A stretch of DNA of 9,825 nucleotides from DTU032 sp964346175 (GCA_964346175.1 CAYFTG010000030.1:1-9825), one strand, 5' to 3'. Positions 1-6,751 are shown, numbered from the stretch's first letter. The notes: generated by a model from the sequence alone, not told the origin. Made by a program: numbers and translations.

Positions 1-4
1 AGTG

Positions 5-33
5 TTGACAATCCATTTTCTCGATTTCATACT
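5..33 (+). promoter_or_regulatory. Possible sigma-A promoter directly before the birA ATG
   Basis: A perfect -35 hexamer TTGACA (5-10) is followed after exactly 17 nt by CATACT (28-33), which matches the TATAAT consensus at four of six bases. Transcription from it would begin at about position 40, on the ATG of the ligase, giving a leaderless mRNA. No Shine-Dalgarno sequence lies before that ATG, which fits. However, the same bases are also in frame with the ligase and free of stops to the window edge, so they may simply be coding sequence. Confidence 0.35.
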
Positions 34-39
34 TTGACT

Positions 40-801
40 ATGGAACTCTCTCAATTCGCCATCAAAAGCGCACTGTCTTCCTTTTGGGACGGTACTGAAG
101 TCTTGCTTTATGATGAAGTCGAATCAACAAACAATCTAGCCAAACAAGAGCTTAGCGCCGGAGGGAAATATTTGATAGCTGCGGCAGCTCAGACGAGAGG
201 GCGCGGACGCCGGGAGCGAAGCTTTCATTCACCTGCCGGTGGCCTGTATTTCTCGCTAGCTTTTCCCTGGGGGAAAAAAGAAACTCCGGTCTTAGTGACA
301 ACGATGGCAGCGGTTGCAACTGCTCGAGTTCTGGAGAGGACTTTTGATATCGAAATAGGGATTAAGTGGGTCAACGACTTATTCTATCAAGGACGTAAAG
401 TCTGTGGAATTTTGACTGAAGCCTTAACTGATTTTGAGTCCGGGCAGAATCTTTCTCTAGTGCTTGGCATCGGAGTTAATCTCTTGCCACCGGAGGGAGG
501 TTTTCCTGCGGAGATTGCGGAAATTGCCGGTGCGGTCACAGACGGCAGCCGGAGTATCAATCGCAATGCTCTGATAGCAGACATTAGTAATGAAATAGGA
601 GAGATTATTAGTCAATTGCCTGCGCGAACTTATCTGGATGATTACCGCAAGCGCTGTTTTATCATCGGGAGAGAGGTCGTTTTGGAGACAGGTAAGAACA
701 TTTTAGTTGAAGATATTTCGGACAATGGCTCTTTGCTTTATTTCGAAGACGGCAAACTACAAGAAATTTCCTCAGGAGAAATCAGCCTGAAGAAGTATTG
801 A
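40..801 (+). CDS. birA: Biotin--[acetyl-CoA-carboxylase] ligase (BirA/BPL catalytic and C-terminal domains)
   Basis: Activates biotin with ATP to biotinyl-5'-AMP and transfers it to the acceptor lysine of biotin carboxyl carrier proteins in the cytoplasm. Numbered from the ATG at 40 (253 aa): ESTNNLAK at 28-35 is the substrate-site motif, GRGRRER at 54-60 the biotinyl-AMP loop, GGLYFS at 67-72, KWVNDL at 109-114 the conserved lysine strand, GRKVCGILTE at 118-127, and GIGVNL at 143-148. The BPL C-terminal beta-barrel follows from about 205. The loop usually reads GRGRxGR; here the second-half glycine is Glu59. No N-terminal helix-turn-helix is visible, so as drawn this is a class I, non-repressor ligase. 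The frame is open through to base 1, a TTG at 34 is an alternative start, and neither start has a ribosome binding site, so the gene may begin upstream and carry an unseen N-terminal domain. Confidence 0.93.
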   Translation: MELSQFAIKSALSSFWDGTEVLLYDEVESTNNLAKQELSAGGKYLIAAAAQTRGRGRRERSFHSPAGGLYFSLAFPWGKKETPVLVTTMAAVATARVLERTFDIEIGIKWVNDLFYQGRKVCGILTEALTDFESGQNLSLVLGIGVNLLPPEGGFPAEIAEIAGAVTDGSRSINRNALIADISNEIGEIISQLPARTYLDDYRKRCFIIGREVVLETGKNILVEDISDNGSLLYFEDGKLQEISSGEISLKKY

Positions 802-860
802 GTTTAGATGCTTGTTCAAAGGAGCTAAACACTGTTGTCTGGCAAGTTAACACTTAAACG

Positions 861-899
861 TATATTATAGTTGTGTAGTAATTTAAAGGGGAGAAGATA
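861..899 (+). promoter_or_regulatory. Leader of the malic enzyme operon: AT-rich -10-like region and strong ribosome binding site
   Basis: The 100-nt gap after birA contains overlapping -10-like hexamers TATATT (861-866), TATTAT (863-868) and TATAGT (866-871). No -35 is well placed: TTGTCT at 835-840 is 20 nt from the nearest of them, and TTAACA at 847-852 is too close. The promoter is therefore a guess. The ribosome binding site GGGGAG (888-893), 8 nt before the ATG at 902, is clear. No intrinsic terminator separates birA from this operon; the 6-bp GTTTAG/CTAAAC repeat (802-807, 825-830) is too weak. Confidence 0.3.
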
Positions 900-901
900 G
901 T

Positions 902-2074
902 ATGGATTATTCTGAATTAAGCCTGAAAATGCATGAAGAGCATCGGGGCAAGATTGAGGTCGTCTCTAAAGTTAAAGTTGAAACTAATGAAGACCTCAGT
1001 ACTGCGTATACACCTGGGGTGGCTGCGCCTTGTCGTAAGATTGCAAAGGAACCGGACGATGTTTACAAATACACGAGCAAAGGTAATCTGGTTGCGGTTG
1101 TCACAGATGGTAGTGCAGTGTTGGGCTTAGGAAATATCGGCGCTAAGGCTGCCCTTCCTGTTATGGAAGGTAAGGCGGTCCTTTTTAAAGAATTCGGTGA
1201 TGTGGATGCCTTCCCTATTGCCCTAGATTCTCAAGATGTCGATACTATCGTTGAAACAGTGAAGTTGATTTCGCCCGGCTTCGGGGGGATCAATCTGGAA
1301 GATATCTCCGCTCCTCGTTGTTTTGAAATAGAAGAGAGATTAAAGAGAGAGCTCGATATCCCGGTCTTTCATGACGACCAGCATGGTACCGCGGTTATTG
1401 TTTTGGCGGCAGTGCTGAATGCGGTCAAAATAGTCGGCAAAGAATTGAGTGAACTCAAAATTGTTGTCAACGGAGCCGGATCGGCAGGGGTTGCCATTAT
1501 CAAATTGTTGCAAACGGCTGGATCCGGCAATCAAATCGCCTGCGGCAGACAAGGCGCTATTTGTAAGGGCGTTGCCGGCATGCGTGATTCTTACATTAAG
1601 CTGGCTGAGATAACAAACCCTCATTTGGAAAAAGGTACGTTGGCAGATGTTATCAAGGGAGCTGACATTTTTATCGGGGTTTCCGGGCCCGATGTGCTGA
1701 CAGCGGAGATGATCAAGTCGATGAATACGGATCCGATTGTTTTCGCGCTGGCTAATCCTGAACCGGAGATCATGCCGGATGTGGCTAAAGAGGCCGGTGT
1801 GCGCATTATTGGAACGGGCCGTTCGGATTTCGCTAATCAGATTAATAACGTGTCGGTTTTCCCGGGTATTTTCAAAGGTGCGCTGTCAGTGCGAGCTAGT
1901 GATATCAATGAAGAAATGAAGCTTGCTGCGGCTGCAGCGATTGCGGATTATATTCCTGCAAGTGAATTGCATGAAGAGAATATTTTGCCCAGTGCTTTGG
2001 ATAAAAACGTGGCCGATGCTGTTGCCACCGCTGTCGCTCAGGCAGCTAGAGATTCAGGTGTTGCAAGGATTTAG
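902..2074 (+). CDS. Malic enzyme, NAD(P)-dependent, single-domain bacterial type (malate to pyruvate + CO2)
   Basis: Oxidative decarboxylation of L-malate to pyruvate with reduction of NAD(P)+, in the cytoplasm. The 390-aa length is that of the short bacterial form without a phosphotransacetylase extension. AYTPGVA at 35-41 holds the catalytic Tyr36. TDGSAVLGLGNIG at 68-80 and EGKAVLFK at 89-96, with catalytic Lys91, follow. The metal site is formed by NLEDISAP (131-138) and HDDQHGT (157-163). The Rossmann fingerprint is GAGSAG (191-196), and GRSDFANQINN (306-316) ends the active site. The acidic residue usual at the end of the second Rossmann strand is replaced: the segment reads ACGRQG with Gly215-Arg216, which may favour NADP. 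The start is supported by GGGGAG at the right spacing. It is the first gene of a cluster with bcd-etfBA, with its stop 9 nt before the next start. Confidence 0.96.
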   Translation: MDYSELSLKMHEEHRGKIEVVSKVKVETNEDLSTAYTPGVAAPCRKIAKEPDDVYKYTSKGNLVAVVTDGSAVLGLGNIGAKAALPVMEGKAVLFKEFGDVDAFPIALDSQDVDTIVETVKLISPGFGGINLEDISAPRCFEIEERLKRELDIPVFHDDQHGTAVIVLAAVLNAVKIVGKELSELKIVVNGAGSAGVAIIKLLQTAGSGNQIACGRQGAICKGVAGMRDSYIKLAEITNPHLEKGTLADVIKGADIFIGVSGPDVLTAEMIKSMNTDPIVFALANPEPEIMPDVAKEAGVRIIGTGRSDFANQINNVSVFPGIFKGALSVRASDINEEMKLAAAAAIADYIPASELHEENILPSALDKNVADAVATAVAQAARDSGVARI

Positions 2075-2083
2075 AGGTTGAGT

Positions 2084-3220
2084 ATGGATTTTACATTTAG
2101 CAAGGAACATAAAATGGCGCAGCAGCTTTTCCGCGATTTCGCGGTGAATGAAGTTGAGCCTCTGGCTAGAGAGATTGATGAAAGCCAGCGTTTTCCCACT
2201 GAGACAGTGGAGAAGCTGTATAAGAATGGTTTTATGGGTATCCCTTTTTCCACAGAGTATGGTGGTCAGGGCTGTGATACCCTTACTTACGTGCTGGCGG
2301 TAGAAGAGTTGGCTCGCGTATGTGCTAGCACCAGCGTGATCGTGTCTGCTCATACGTCCTTAGCTGCTGGAGCAATCGATAGCAAGGGTACAGCTGAACA
2401 AAAGGAGAAATTTTTACGCGCATTAAACACGGAAAAACTTGGAGCCTTCGCGCTGACCGAGGCTGATGCCGGTACTGATGCGGGCAGTCAGAAGACCATT
2501 GCTGTTCTGGATGGTGACGAGTATGTCCTTAATGGGGCGAAGATTTTTATCACCAATGCCGGCCCTGCAGACATTTATGTTGTCTTTGCGATGACCGACC
2601 CCAGCCAGGGTACACGTGGTATTTCGACCTTTATTGTGGAAAAGGGGACGGCGGGTTTTGACTTTGGCCCGCCTGAGAAAAAAATGGGCATTCGCGCATC
2701 GTCCACTCGTGAACTCATTTTTACTGATTGCCGTATTCCTAAGGAAAATTTATTAGGTCTAGAAGGCAAGGGTTTCGGGCTGGCTATGGGCACCTTGGAT
2801 GGTGGCCGCATCGGCATCGCAGCTCAGGCCGTCGGTATCGCGCAAGGTGCTCTCGATAAGACCATTGCGTACGTAAAAGAGCGGAAGCAGTTTGGTCGTT
2901 CGATCAGCAAATTCCAGAATACTCAGTTTCAGATTGCTAACATGGCCACTGAGCTCGAGGCTGCTCGTTATCTGACTTATCTGGCAGCTGTTAAGAAGGA
3001 TTCCGGAGCTCGTTATTCCTATGAAGCGGCTATGGCCAAGCTAAAAGCAAGTCGCACCGCCAACTATGTCACTGATCTGGCTGTTCAACTGCATGGCGGC
3101 TACGGCTATGTTCAGGGTTACGACGTTGAGCGCATGATGCGAGATGCCAAGATTACTGAGATTTATGAAGGAACTTCCGAAGTTATGCAGATGGTTATCG
3201 GCGGAAGCATACTGGGTTAG
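2084..3220 (+). CDS. bcd: Short-chain acyl-CoA dehydrogenase, butyryl-CoA dehydrogenase-like
   Basis: FAD flavoenzyme of the acyl-CoA dehydrogenase family, interconverting a saturated acyl-CoA and its trans-2-enoyl-CoA with ETF as electron partner. Numbered from the ATG at 2084 (378 aa, close to the usual 379 for butyryl-CoA dehydrogenases): ACAD signature 1 lies at 122-134 (FALTEADAGTDAG), ITNA at 156-159 in the central beta domain, ERKQFGR at 266-272, and signature 2 at about 335-364 (QLHGGYGY, then RDAKITEIYEGT). The catalytic base is Glu362 in YEGT. I prefer the ATG at 2084 to the TTG at 2078 because AGAGG at 2073-2077 is spaced 6 nt from the ATG and abuts the TTG. The neighbouring etfBA makes the butyryl/crotonyl-CoA reaction likely, but another short or branched acyl-CoA is possible. 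No thiolase, crotonase or hydroxyacyl-CoA dehydrogenase gene is adjacent. Confidence 0.95.
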   Translation: MDFTFSKEHKMAQQLFRDFAVNEVEPLAREIDESQRFPTETVEKLYKNGFMGIPFSTEYGGQGCDTLTYVLAVEELARVCASTSVIVSAHTSLAAGAIDSKGTAEQKEKFLRALNTEKLGAFALTEADAGTDAGSQKTIAVLDGDEYVLNGAKIFITNAGPADIYVVFAMTDPSQGTRGISTFIVEKGTAGFDFGPPEKKMGIRASSTRELIFTDCRIPKENLLGLEGKGFGLAMGTLDGGRIGIAAQAVGIAQGALDKTIAYVKERKQFGRSISKFQNTQFQIANMATELEAARYLTYLAAVKKDSGARYSYEAAMAKLKASRTANYVTDLAVQLHGGYGYVQGYDVERMMRDAKITEIYEGTSEVMQMVIGGSILG

Positions 3221-3230
3221 GGGAGAAGAT

Positions 3231-4013
3231 ATGAAAATTATTGTATGTATAAAACAAGTTCCGGATACCACTGAAGTAAGGATCAACCCTGAAACCGGCA
3301 CGCTGATGCGTGAGGGTGTTCCTTCTATTATGAACCCGGACGATAAGGCGGCTCTGGAGGCAGCACTCCGAATTAAGGACGAGCTAGGGGCTCATGTTAT
3401 CGGATTGAGCATGGGGCCTAAGCAGGCGGATGATGTTTTGCGCGAAGCTTTGGCCATGGGAGCTGATGAGTGTTATCTTCTGACGGATAGAGCTTTCGGC
3501 GGAGCAGATACTTGGGCGACTTCTTCAACCTTGGCCGCAGCGATCAAGAAGATCGACTGTGATCTTGTTCTTACCGGCCGTCAGGCTATCGATGGCGATA
3601 CAGCTCAGGTTGGCCCCGGCATTGCTGAACATTTAGGCTTACCTAATTTGTCCTACGCTGAGGAGATCAGAATTGATAATGGCGATGTCGTCGTAAAACA
3701 GCAATTTGACGACCGTGTCCATACAGTACGCGCAAGCATGCCGGCGCTGGTGACTGTCCTCTCTGAATTAAACGAACCGCGTTATATGACTCCGAGCGGG
3801 ATTTTTGCTGCTTATCGGGAAAAGGAAGTCACAGTGTGGCAACGTGATGATATAGAGATTGAAGACGAGAATATCGGCTTGAAGGGTTCTCCCACAAGAG
3901 TTGCCAAATCATTCCCCAAGAGTGTCAAAGCCCCGGGGATGACAATCAATGAGGGTGTAGATGAGTCCGTACAATTTATCGTAGATAAATTGAAAGAAAA
4001 GTATATTTTATAG
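3231..4013 (+). CDS. etfB: Electron transfer flavoprotein, beta subunit
   Basis: Small subunit of the heterodimeric ETF that passes electrons to or from the acyl-CoA dehydrogenase encoded just upstream. The 260 aa show the ETF adenine-nucleotide-binding fold: CIKQVPDT at 6-13, MNPDDKAALEAAL at 34-46, RAFGGADT at 87-94, and GRQAIDGDTAQVGP at 116-129. The DGDTAQVGP loop and the NPDD..ALE helix resemble EtfB of Acidaminococcus/clostridial bifurcating ETFs, which hold a second FAD, more than the AMP-binding mitochondrial type (DDDCNQTG, NPFCEIA), as recalled. LNEPRY at 180-185 is the loop that docks onto the dehydrogenase. I chose the ATG at 3231, preceded by GGGGAG (3220-3225), over an upstream in-frame ATG at 3144 that lies inside bcd. 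The stop is 11 nt before etfA. Confidence 0.96.
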   Translation: MKIIVCIKQVPDTTEVRINPETGTLMREGVPSIMNPDDKAALEAALRIKDELGAHVIGLSMGPKQADDVLREALAMGADECYLLTDRAFGGADTWATSSTLAAAIKKIDCDLVLTGRQAIDGDTAQVGPGIAEHLGLPNLSYAEEIRIDNGDVVVKQQFDDRVHTVRASMPALVTVLSELNEPRYMTPSGIFAAYREKEVTVWQRDDIEIEDENIGLKGSPTRVAKSFPKSVKAPGMTINEGVDESVQFIVDKLKEKYIL

Positions 4014-4024
4014 GGGGCAGCGAT

Positions 4025-5023
4025 ATGACATACAGTGGAGTCTTTACATTCGCAGAACAGGTAGATGGAGTTTTGACGAATGTCTCATATGAATTAATTG
4101 GAAAAGCGAGAGATCTGGCCAAGGATTTGGATACAGTTGTAACGGCTGTTTTGCTAGGTGAAAGTGTCGCTGATCTGACTCATGAGCTGATTGCGGCGGG
4201 AGCCGACAGAGTGCTGGTCGTCGATAATCCTGAACTTGCTCTTTATCGAACGGAACCTTATACGCAAGCTCTAGCTTTTGTTGTGGAAGAGTATAGGCCG
4301 GAAATTCTTTTAATCGGGGCCACCGCCGTCGGCCGTGATCTGGGTCCAAGGGTGGCTGCACGTGTTCATACCGGGCTGACGGCAGACTGCACCAGCTTGG
4401 AAATCGATCCGGAAAGTAAAGAATTGCGGATGACGCGTCCTGCTTTTGGCGGGAACTTAATGGCGACGATTCTCTGCTCAGAGCGTCGCCCGCAGATGGC
4501 CACAGTTCGTCCGGGAGTGATGGTGCGTGCAATGGCAGATTCTGAGCGTGAGGGTGAAATTGTTAATCTGGATGTAGTGTTGGAGAAGAACAATTGCTAC
4601 GTCGAGGTAGAGAACATTGCCACTAAGATCGGTCAGCATCTAGATATCACTGAGGCAGATGTCCTCGTGGCCGGAGGCCGTGGACTTGGTTCAGAAGAGG
4701 GCTTTGCACTACTGGAGGAATTAGCTGAGGTATTGGGCGGAGAAGTAGCCGCCTCGCGTGCCGCTGTCGATGCGGGTTGGCAGGCAAAAGAGCGTCAAGT
4801 GGGGCAGACAGGCAAAACTGTTCGGCCGAGTCTCTATATTGCTGTAGGTATTTCCGGAGCGATCCAGCATGTAGCAGGTATGGAAGAAGCTGACTATATT
4901 GTGGCGATCAACAAGAATCCCGATGCGCCGATATTCAGCACTGCTGATGTTGGAGTAGTAGGTGATCTTTTTGAAATTGTGCCGAAGTTAACTGCCGCTT
5001 TGAAAGCGGAAAGGCAAAAATAA
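4025..5023 (+). CDS. etfA: Electron transfer flavoprotein, alpha subunit
   Basis: Large ETF subunit, carrying the mobile FAD that shuttles electrons between EtfB and the acyl-CoA dehydrogenase. The 332-aa length is normal. The N-terminal half (about 1-190) is the ETF alpha/beta domain with ILLIGATAVGRDLGPRVAA at 94-112. The C-terminal FAD domain contains GGRGLGSEEG (217-226), DAGW (249-252), QVGQTGKTVRP (258-268), GISGAIQH (275-282), INKNPDAPIF (295-304) and GDLFEIVP (313-320), the standard FAD contacts. There is no N-terminal ferredoxin-type cysteine extension of the kind seen in some clostridial EtfA proteins. The ribosome binding site is GGGGG at 4014-4018. This is the last gene of the cluster and is followed by an intrinsic terminator. 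Confidence 0.97.
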   Translation: MTYSGVFTFAEQVDGVLTNVSYELIGKARDLAKDLDTVVTAVLLGESVADLTHELIAAGADRVLVVDNPELALYRTEPYTQALAFVVEEYRPEILLIGATAVGRDLGPRVAARVHTGLTADCTSLEIDPESKELRMTRPAFGGNLMATILCSERRPQMATVRPGVMVRAMADSEREGEIVNLDVVLEKNNCYVEVENIATKIGQHLDITEADVLVAGGRGLGSEEGFALLEELAEVLGGEVAASRAAVDAGWQAKERQVGQTGKTVRPSLYIAVGISGAIQHVAGMEEADYIVAINKNPDAPIFSTADVGVVGDLFEIVPKLTAALKAERQK

Positions 5024-5049
5024 TAGCTAAAAGAATTTTTATATAAGGG

Positions 5050-5080
5050 AAAAAGAGCGGAAGATGCCGCTCTTTTTCTT
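5050..5080 (+). terminator. Intrinsic terminator of the malic enzyme-bcd-etfBA cluster
   Basis: An 11-bp perfect stem (5050-5060 AAAAAGAGCGG pairing with 5067-5077 CCGCTCTTTTT) closes a 6-nt loop and ends in a T-rich run, 26 nt after the etfA stop. The flanking A and T runs make it potentially functional in both directions. The inner 9 bp of the stem are identical to the terminator at 8086-8113. Confidence 0.9.
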
Positions 5081-5121
5081 CGTCTAGGGCTTTGCTTCGC
5101 TAGCTTCAAAACATGCTTCTA

Positions 5122-5151
5122 TTGTATTTATTTTCCGGCTGGCTATATAAT
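5122..5151 (+). promoter_or_regulatory. Likely promoter of the EamA transporter gene
   Basis: A perfect -10 hexamer TATAAT (5146-5151) lies 18 nt after a weak -35, TTGTAT (5122-5127). Transcription would start near 5158, ahead of the ribosome binding site AAGGA at 5171-5175. Its place just after a strong terminator supports an independent promoter. The -35 matches only three consensus bases. Confidence 0.5.
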
Positions 5152-5182
5152 TGCGCAAGGTGCCTGAAAAAAGGATGGTTGT

Positions 5183-6124
5183 TTGGTGACAAAAGATTTG
5201 CAACAAAAGCACAAACTAATGGGGATCAGTGCAGCTCTTATTTCTGCACTGATGTTTGGTATCACTCCTGCGATTGCGAAGATGGCTTATGCCGGGGGCA
5301 GCAATGGCATGACGATGACATTCACCAGGGCTATTATGTCCCTTCCGTTCCTATTTCTGATTGCTAAGTATAAGAATATTTCGCTGAAACTTACGCGACG
5401 TGAATTGCTGACTGTAGTCTTGGTTAGCGTGTTCGGCAATTTTTCAACGACTTTAATGCTGTATTCGTCTTTTTCCTACCTAAACGTGGGAATGGCTTCG
5501 GTTTTGCATTATTTTTTCCCTGTATTTGTTGTCTTGGTGAGTGTGATTTTCTTCAAAGAAGACTTGAAGTGGTGGAAGCTTTTGGCTCTGGTCTTGGGGT
5601 TTGCCGGCGTAATAACTTTCATGGGCAGCGCTAGAGGCGGCAGTATGATTGGTGTTCTCTTGGCGGTGGGGTCGGCCATCACTTATGCGGGAATGTTGAT
5701 CAGCGTGGAACGCACTGTCCTCAGTACATTTCATTGCGTTAAGCTTACTTTTTACACTAATCTGATTGTGAGCCTGACTTCTTTTGGCGTGGGGCAGGCT
5801 AGTGGAGCGCTTAATTTGGTCATGACCCCTGCTGCTTGGTTCTATTCTTTTCTGGTTTCGCTGATGGTTGGGGTGATCGGCTTCTCGCTCTTGAATTACG
5901 CCATCGTGAAGATTGGAGCAAGTTCTACTTCCGTCATTTCCATGGCAGAGCCATTGTCAGGGGTGCTTTTTGGCTACCTCATTCTGAGCGAAACTTTGAC
6001 AGCAATGAACTGGCTGGGCTGTATCCTAATCCTGACCGGGGTTGCGCTAATTTCAATATTTTCGCTGCGTAGCAGTAAGAATTCAAGAAGTGTGCCTGGC
6101 ACGAAACTTGACTTCCTTGACTGA
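5183..6124 (+). CDS. EamA/DMT-family (RhaT-like) inner-membrane transporter
   Basis: Integral membrane protein of the drug/metabolite transporter superfamily, probably exporting or importing a small metabolite; the substrate cannot be read from sequence. The 313 aa contain about ten hydrophobic helices, near 13-35, 43-62, 75-96, 100-122, 132-149, 154-174, 185-205, 218-238, 244-268 and 276-296, arranged as the two tandem EamA repeats typical of the family. MAEPLSGVLFGYLILSETLT (254-273) is the conserved EP...E helix of the second repeat; the matching FFPVF...E lies at 111-126. A polar basic tail follows. The start is the TTG at 5183, 7 nt after AAGGA; the next codon, GTG at 5186, is an alternative. 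It stands alone after a terminator, and its stop lies 2 nt from that of the convergent hydrolase gene. Confidence 0.92.
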   Translation: MVTKDLQQKHKLMGISAALISALMFGITPAIAKMAYAGGSNGMTMTFTRAIMSLPFLFLIAKYKNISLKLTRRELLTVVLVSVFGNFSTTLMLYSSFSYLNVGMASVLHYFFPVFVVLVSVIFFKEDLKWWKLLALVLGFAGVITFMGSARGGSMIGVLLAVGSAITYAGMLISVERTVLSTFHCVKLTFYTNLIVSLTSFGVGQASGALNLVMTPAAWFYSFLVSLMVGVIGFSLLNYAIVKIGASSTSVISMAEPLSGVLFGYLILSETLTAMNWLGCILILTGVALISIFSLRSSKNSRSVPGTKLDFLD

Positions 6125-6126
6125 TT

Positions 6127-6675
6127 TTACTTTATCAGCTGCGAAAGTTTTTTGAATTCGGCTGTGCCTGAGACTTTCAGCAGATCGTAGAGTGCTGTTT
6201 CGGTGTTGCTGATGACTGCTCCCATTGACTGCATGAGATTGAGCCCGTTGCGCCAATTTTCTGTGCTGCGTGAGGTGACTGCATCATTGATGAGGAACAC
6301 CTCATAGCCGTCAGCCAGAAGATCACGTGCAGTTTGAAAGACGCAGATATGAGTTTCTGCTCCGGTGAGTAAAACCTTCTTTTTCCCTAGCGCAGCCAGT
6401 TTTTCCTTGACCTCATCGGTATATGCAGTGAAGCAATTTTTGCTGAAGATGTTCTCTTCATCCAGCAAATCCAGAAGTTCGGGCACTGTACGACCAAGAC
6501 CTTGAGGATACTGTTCAGTGGCAATCACAGGGAAACCCATTTCTTTTGCCGTTTCGAGTAGAGTCACATTGTTCCTTGTGACTTGATCTTTATATTTCAT
6601 GACTCGAACTAAGCGATCCTGAAGATCTACAATGAATAAAACGGTTTTGACCCTATCTAAACTATATTTTTGCAT
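6127..6675 (-). CDS. Isochorismatase-family cysteine hydrolase
   Basis: Cytoplasmic alpha/beta hydrolase of the isochorismatase/nicotinamidase superfamily, in the YcaC-like branch; the substrate is unknown. Numbered from the ATG at 6675 (182 aa), the complete Asp-Lys-Cys triad is visible: Asp17 in FIVDLQDRL, Lys79 in FSKNCF, and Cys111 in GAETHICV, the family's non-proline cis-peptide and nucleophile motif. TEQYPQGLG at 53-61 is also typical of this branch. It lacks the histidine-rich metal site expected of a nicotinamidase. I chose the ATG at 6675 because AAGGAG (complement of 6681-6686) is 5 nt ahead of it; a GTG at 6690 lies upstream of that site and is unlikely. It is transcribed alone, divergent from the phosphatase gene and convergent with the transporter. 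Confidence 0.93.
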   Translation of the reverse strand: MQKYSLDRVKTVLFIVDLQDRLVRVMKYKDQVTRNNVTLLETAKEMGFPVIATEQYPQGLGRTVPELLDLLDEENIFSKNCFTAYTDEVKEKLAALGKKKVLLTGAETHICVFQTARDLLADGYEVFLINDAVTSRSTENWRNGLNLMQSMGAVISNTETALYDLLKVSGTAEFKKLSQLIK

Positions 6676-6751
6676 AATTTCTCCTTGCACAATCTCTTTT
6701 CGCTCTGCGCCATGCGCGCATGCTGTGAAGCATCAAATTGATTTTAGAAAT

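Noticed and set aside
802..830. Terminator or attenuator between birA and the malic enzyme gene
   Set aside because: Only a 6-bp AT-rich repeat with a 17-nt loop and no T run; no riboswitch-like structure seen.
3144..3230. N-terminal extension of EtfB by 29 residues
   Set aside because: The extension is out-of-frame bcd coding sequence; the ATG at 3231 has a strong ribosome binding site and gives the normal EtfB start MKIIVCIKQVPDT.
4044..4532. 162-codon open frame antisense to etfA
   Set aside because: It lies wholly inside the clearly conserved etfA, has no recognisable domain, is rich in Pro/Ser/Arg like typical antisense shadows, and has no convincing ribosome binding site.
6676..6690. 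Upstream GTG start for the isochorismatase-family gene
   Set aside because: The ribosome binding site AAGGAG lies inside this extension and is ideally spaced for the ATG at 6675.
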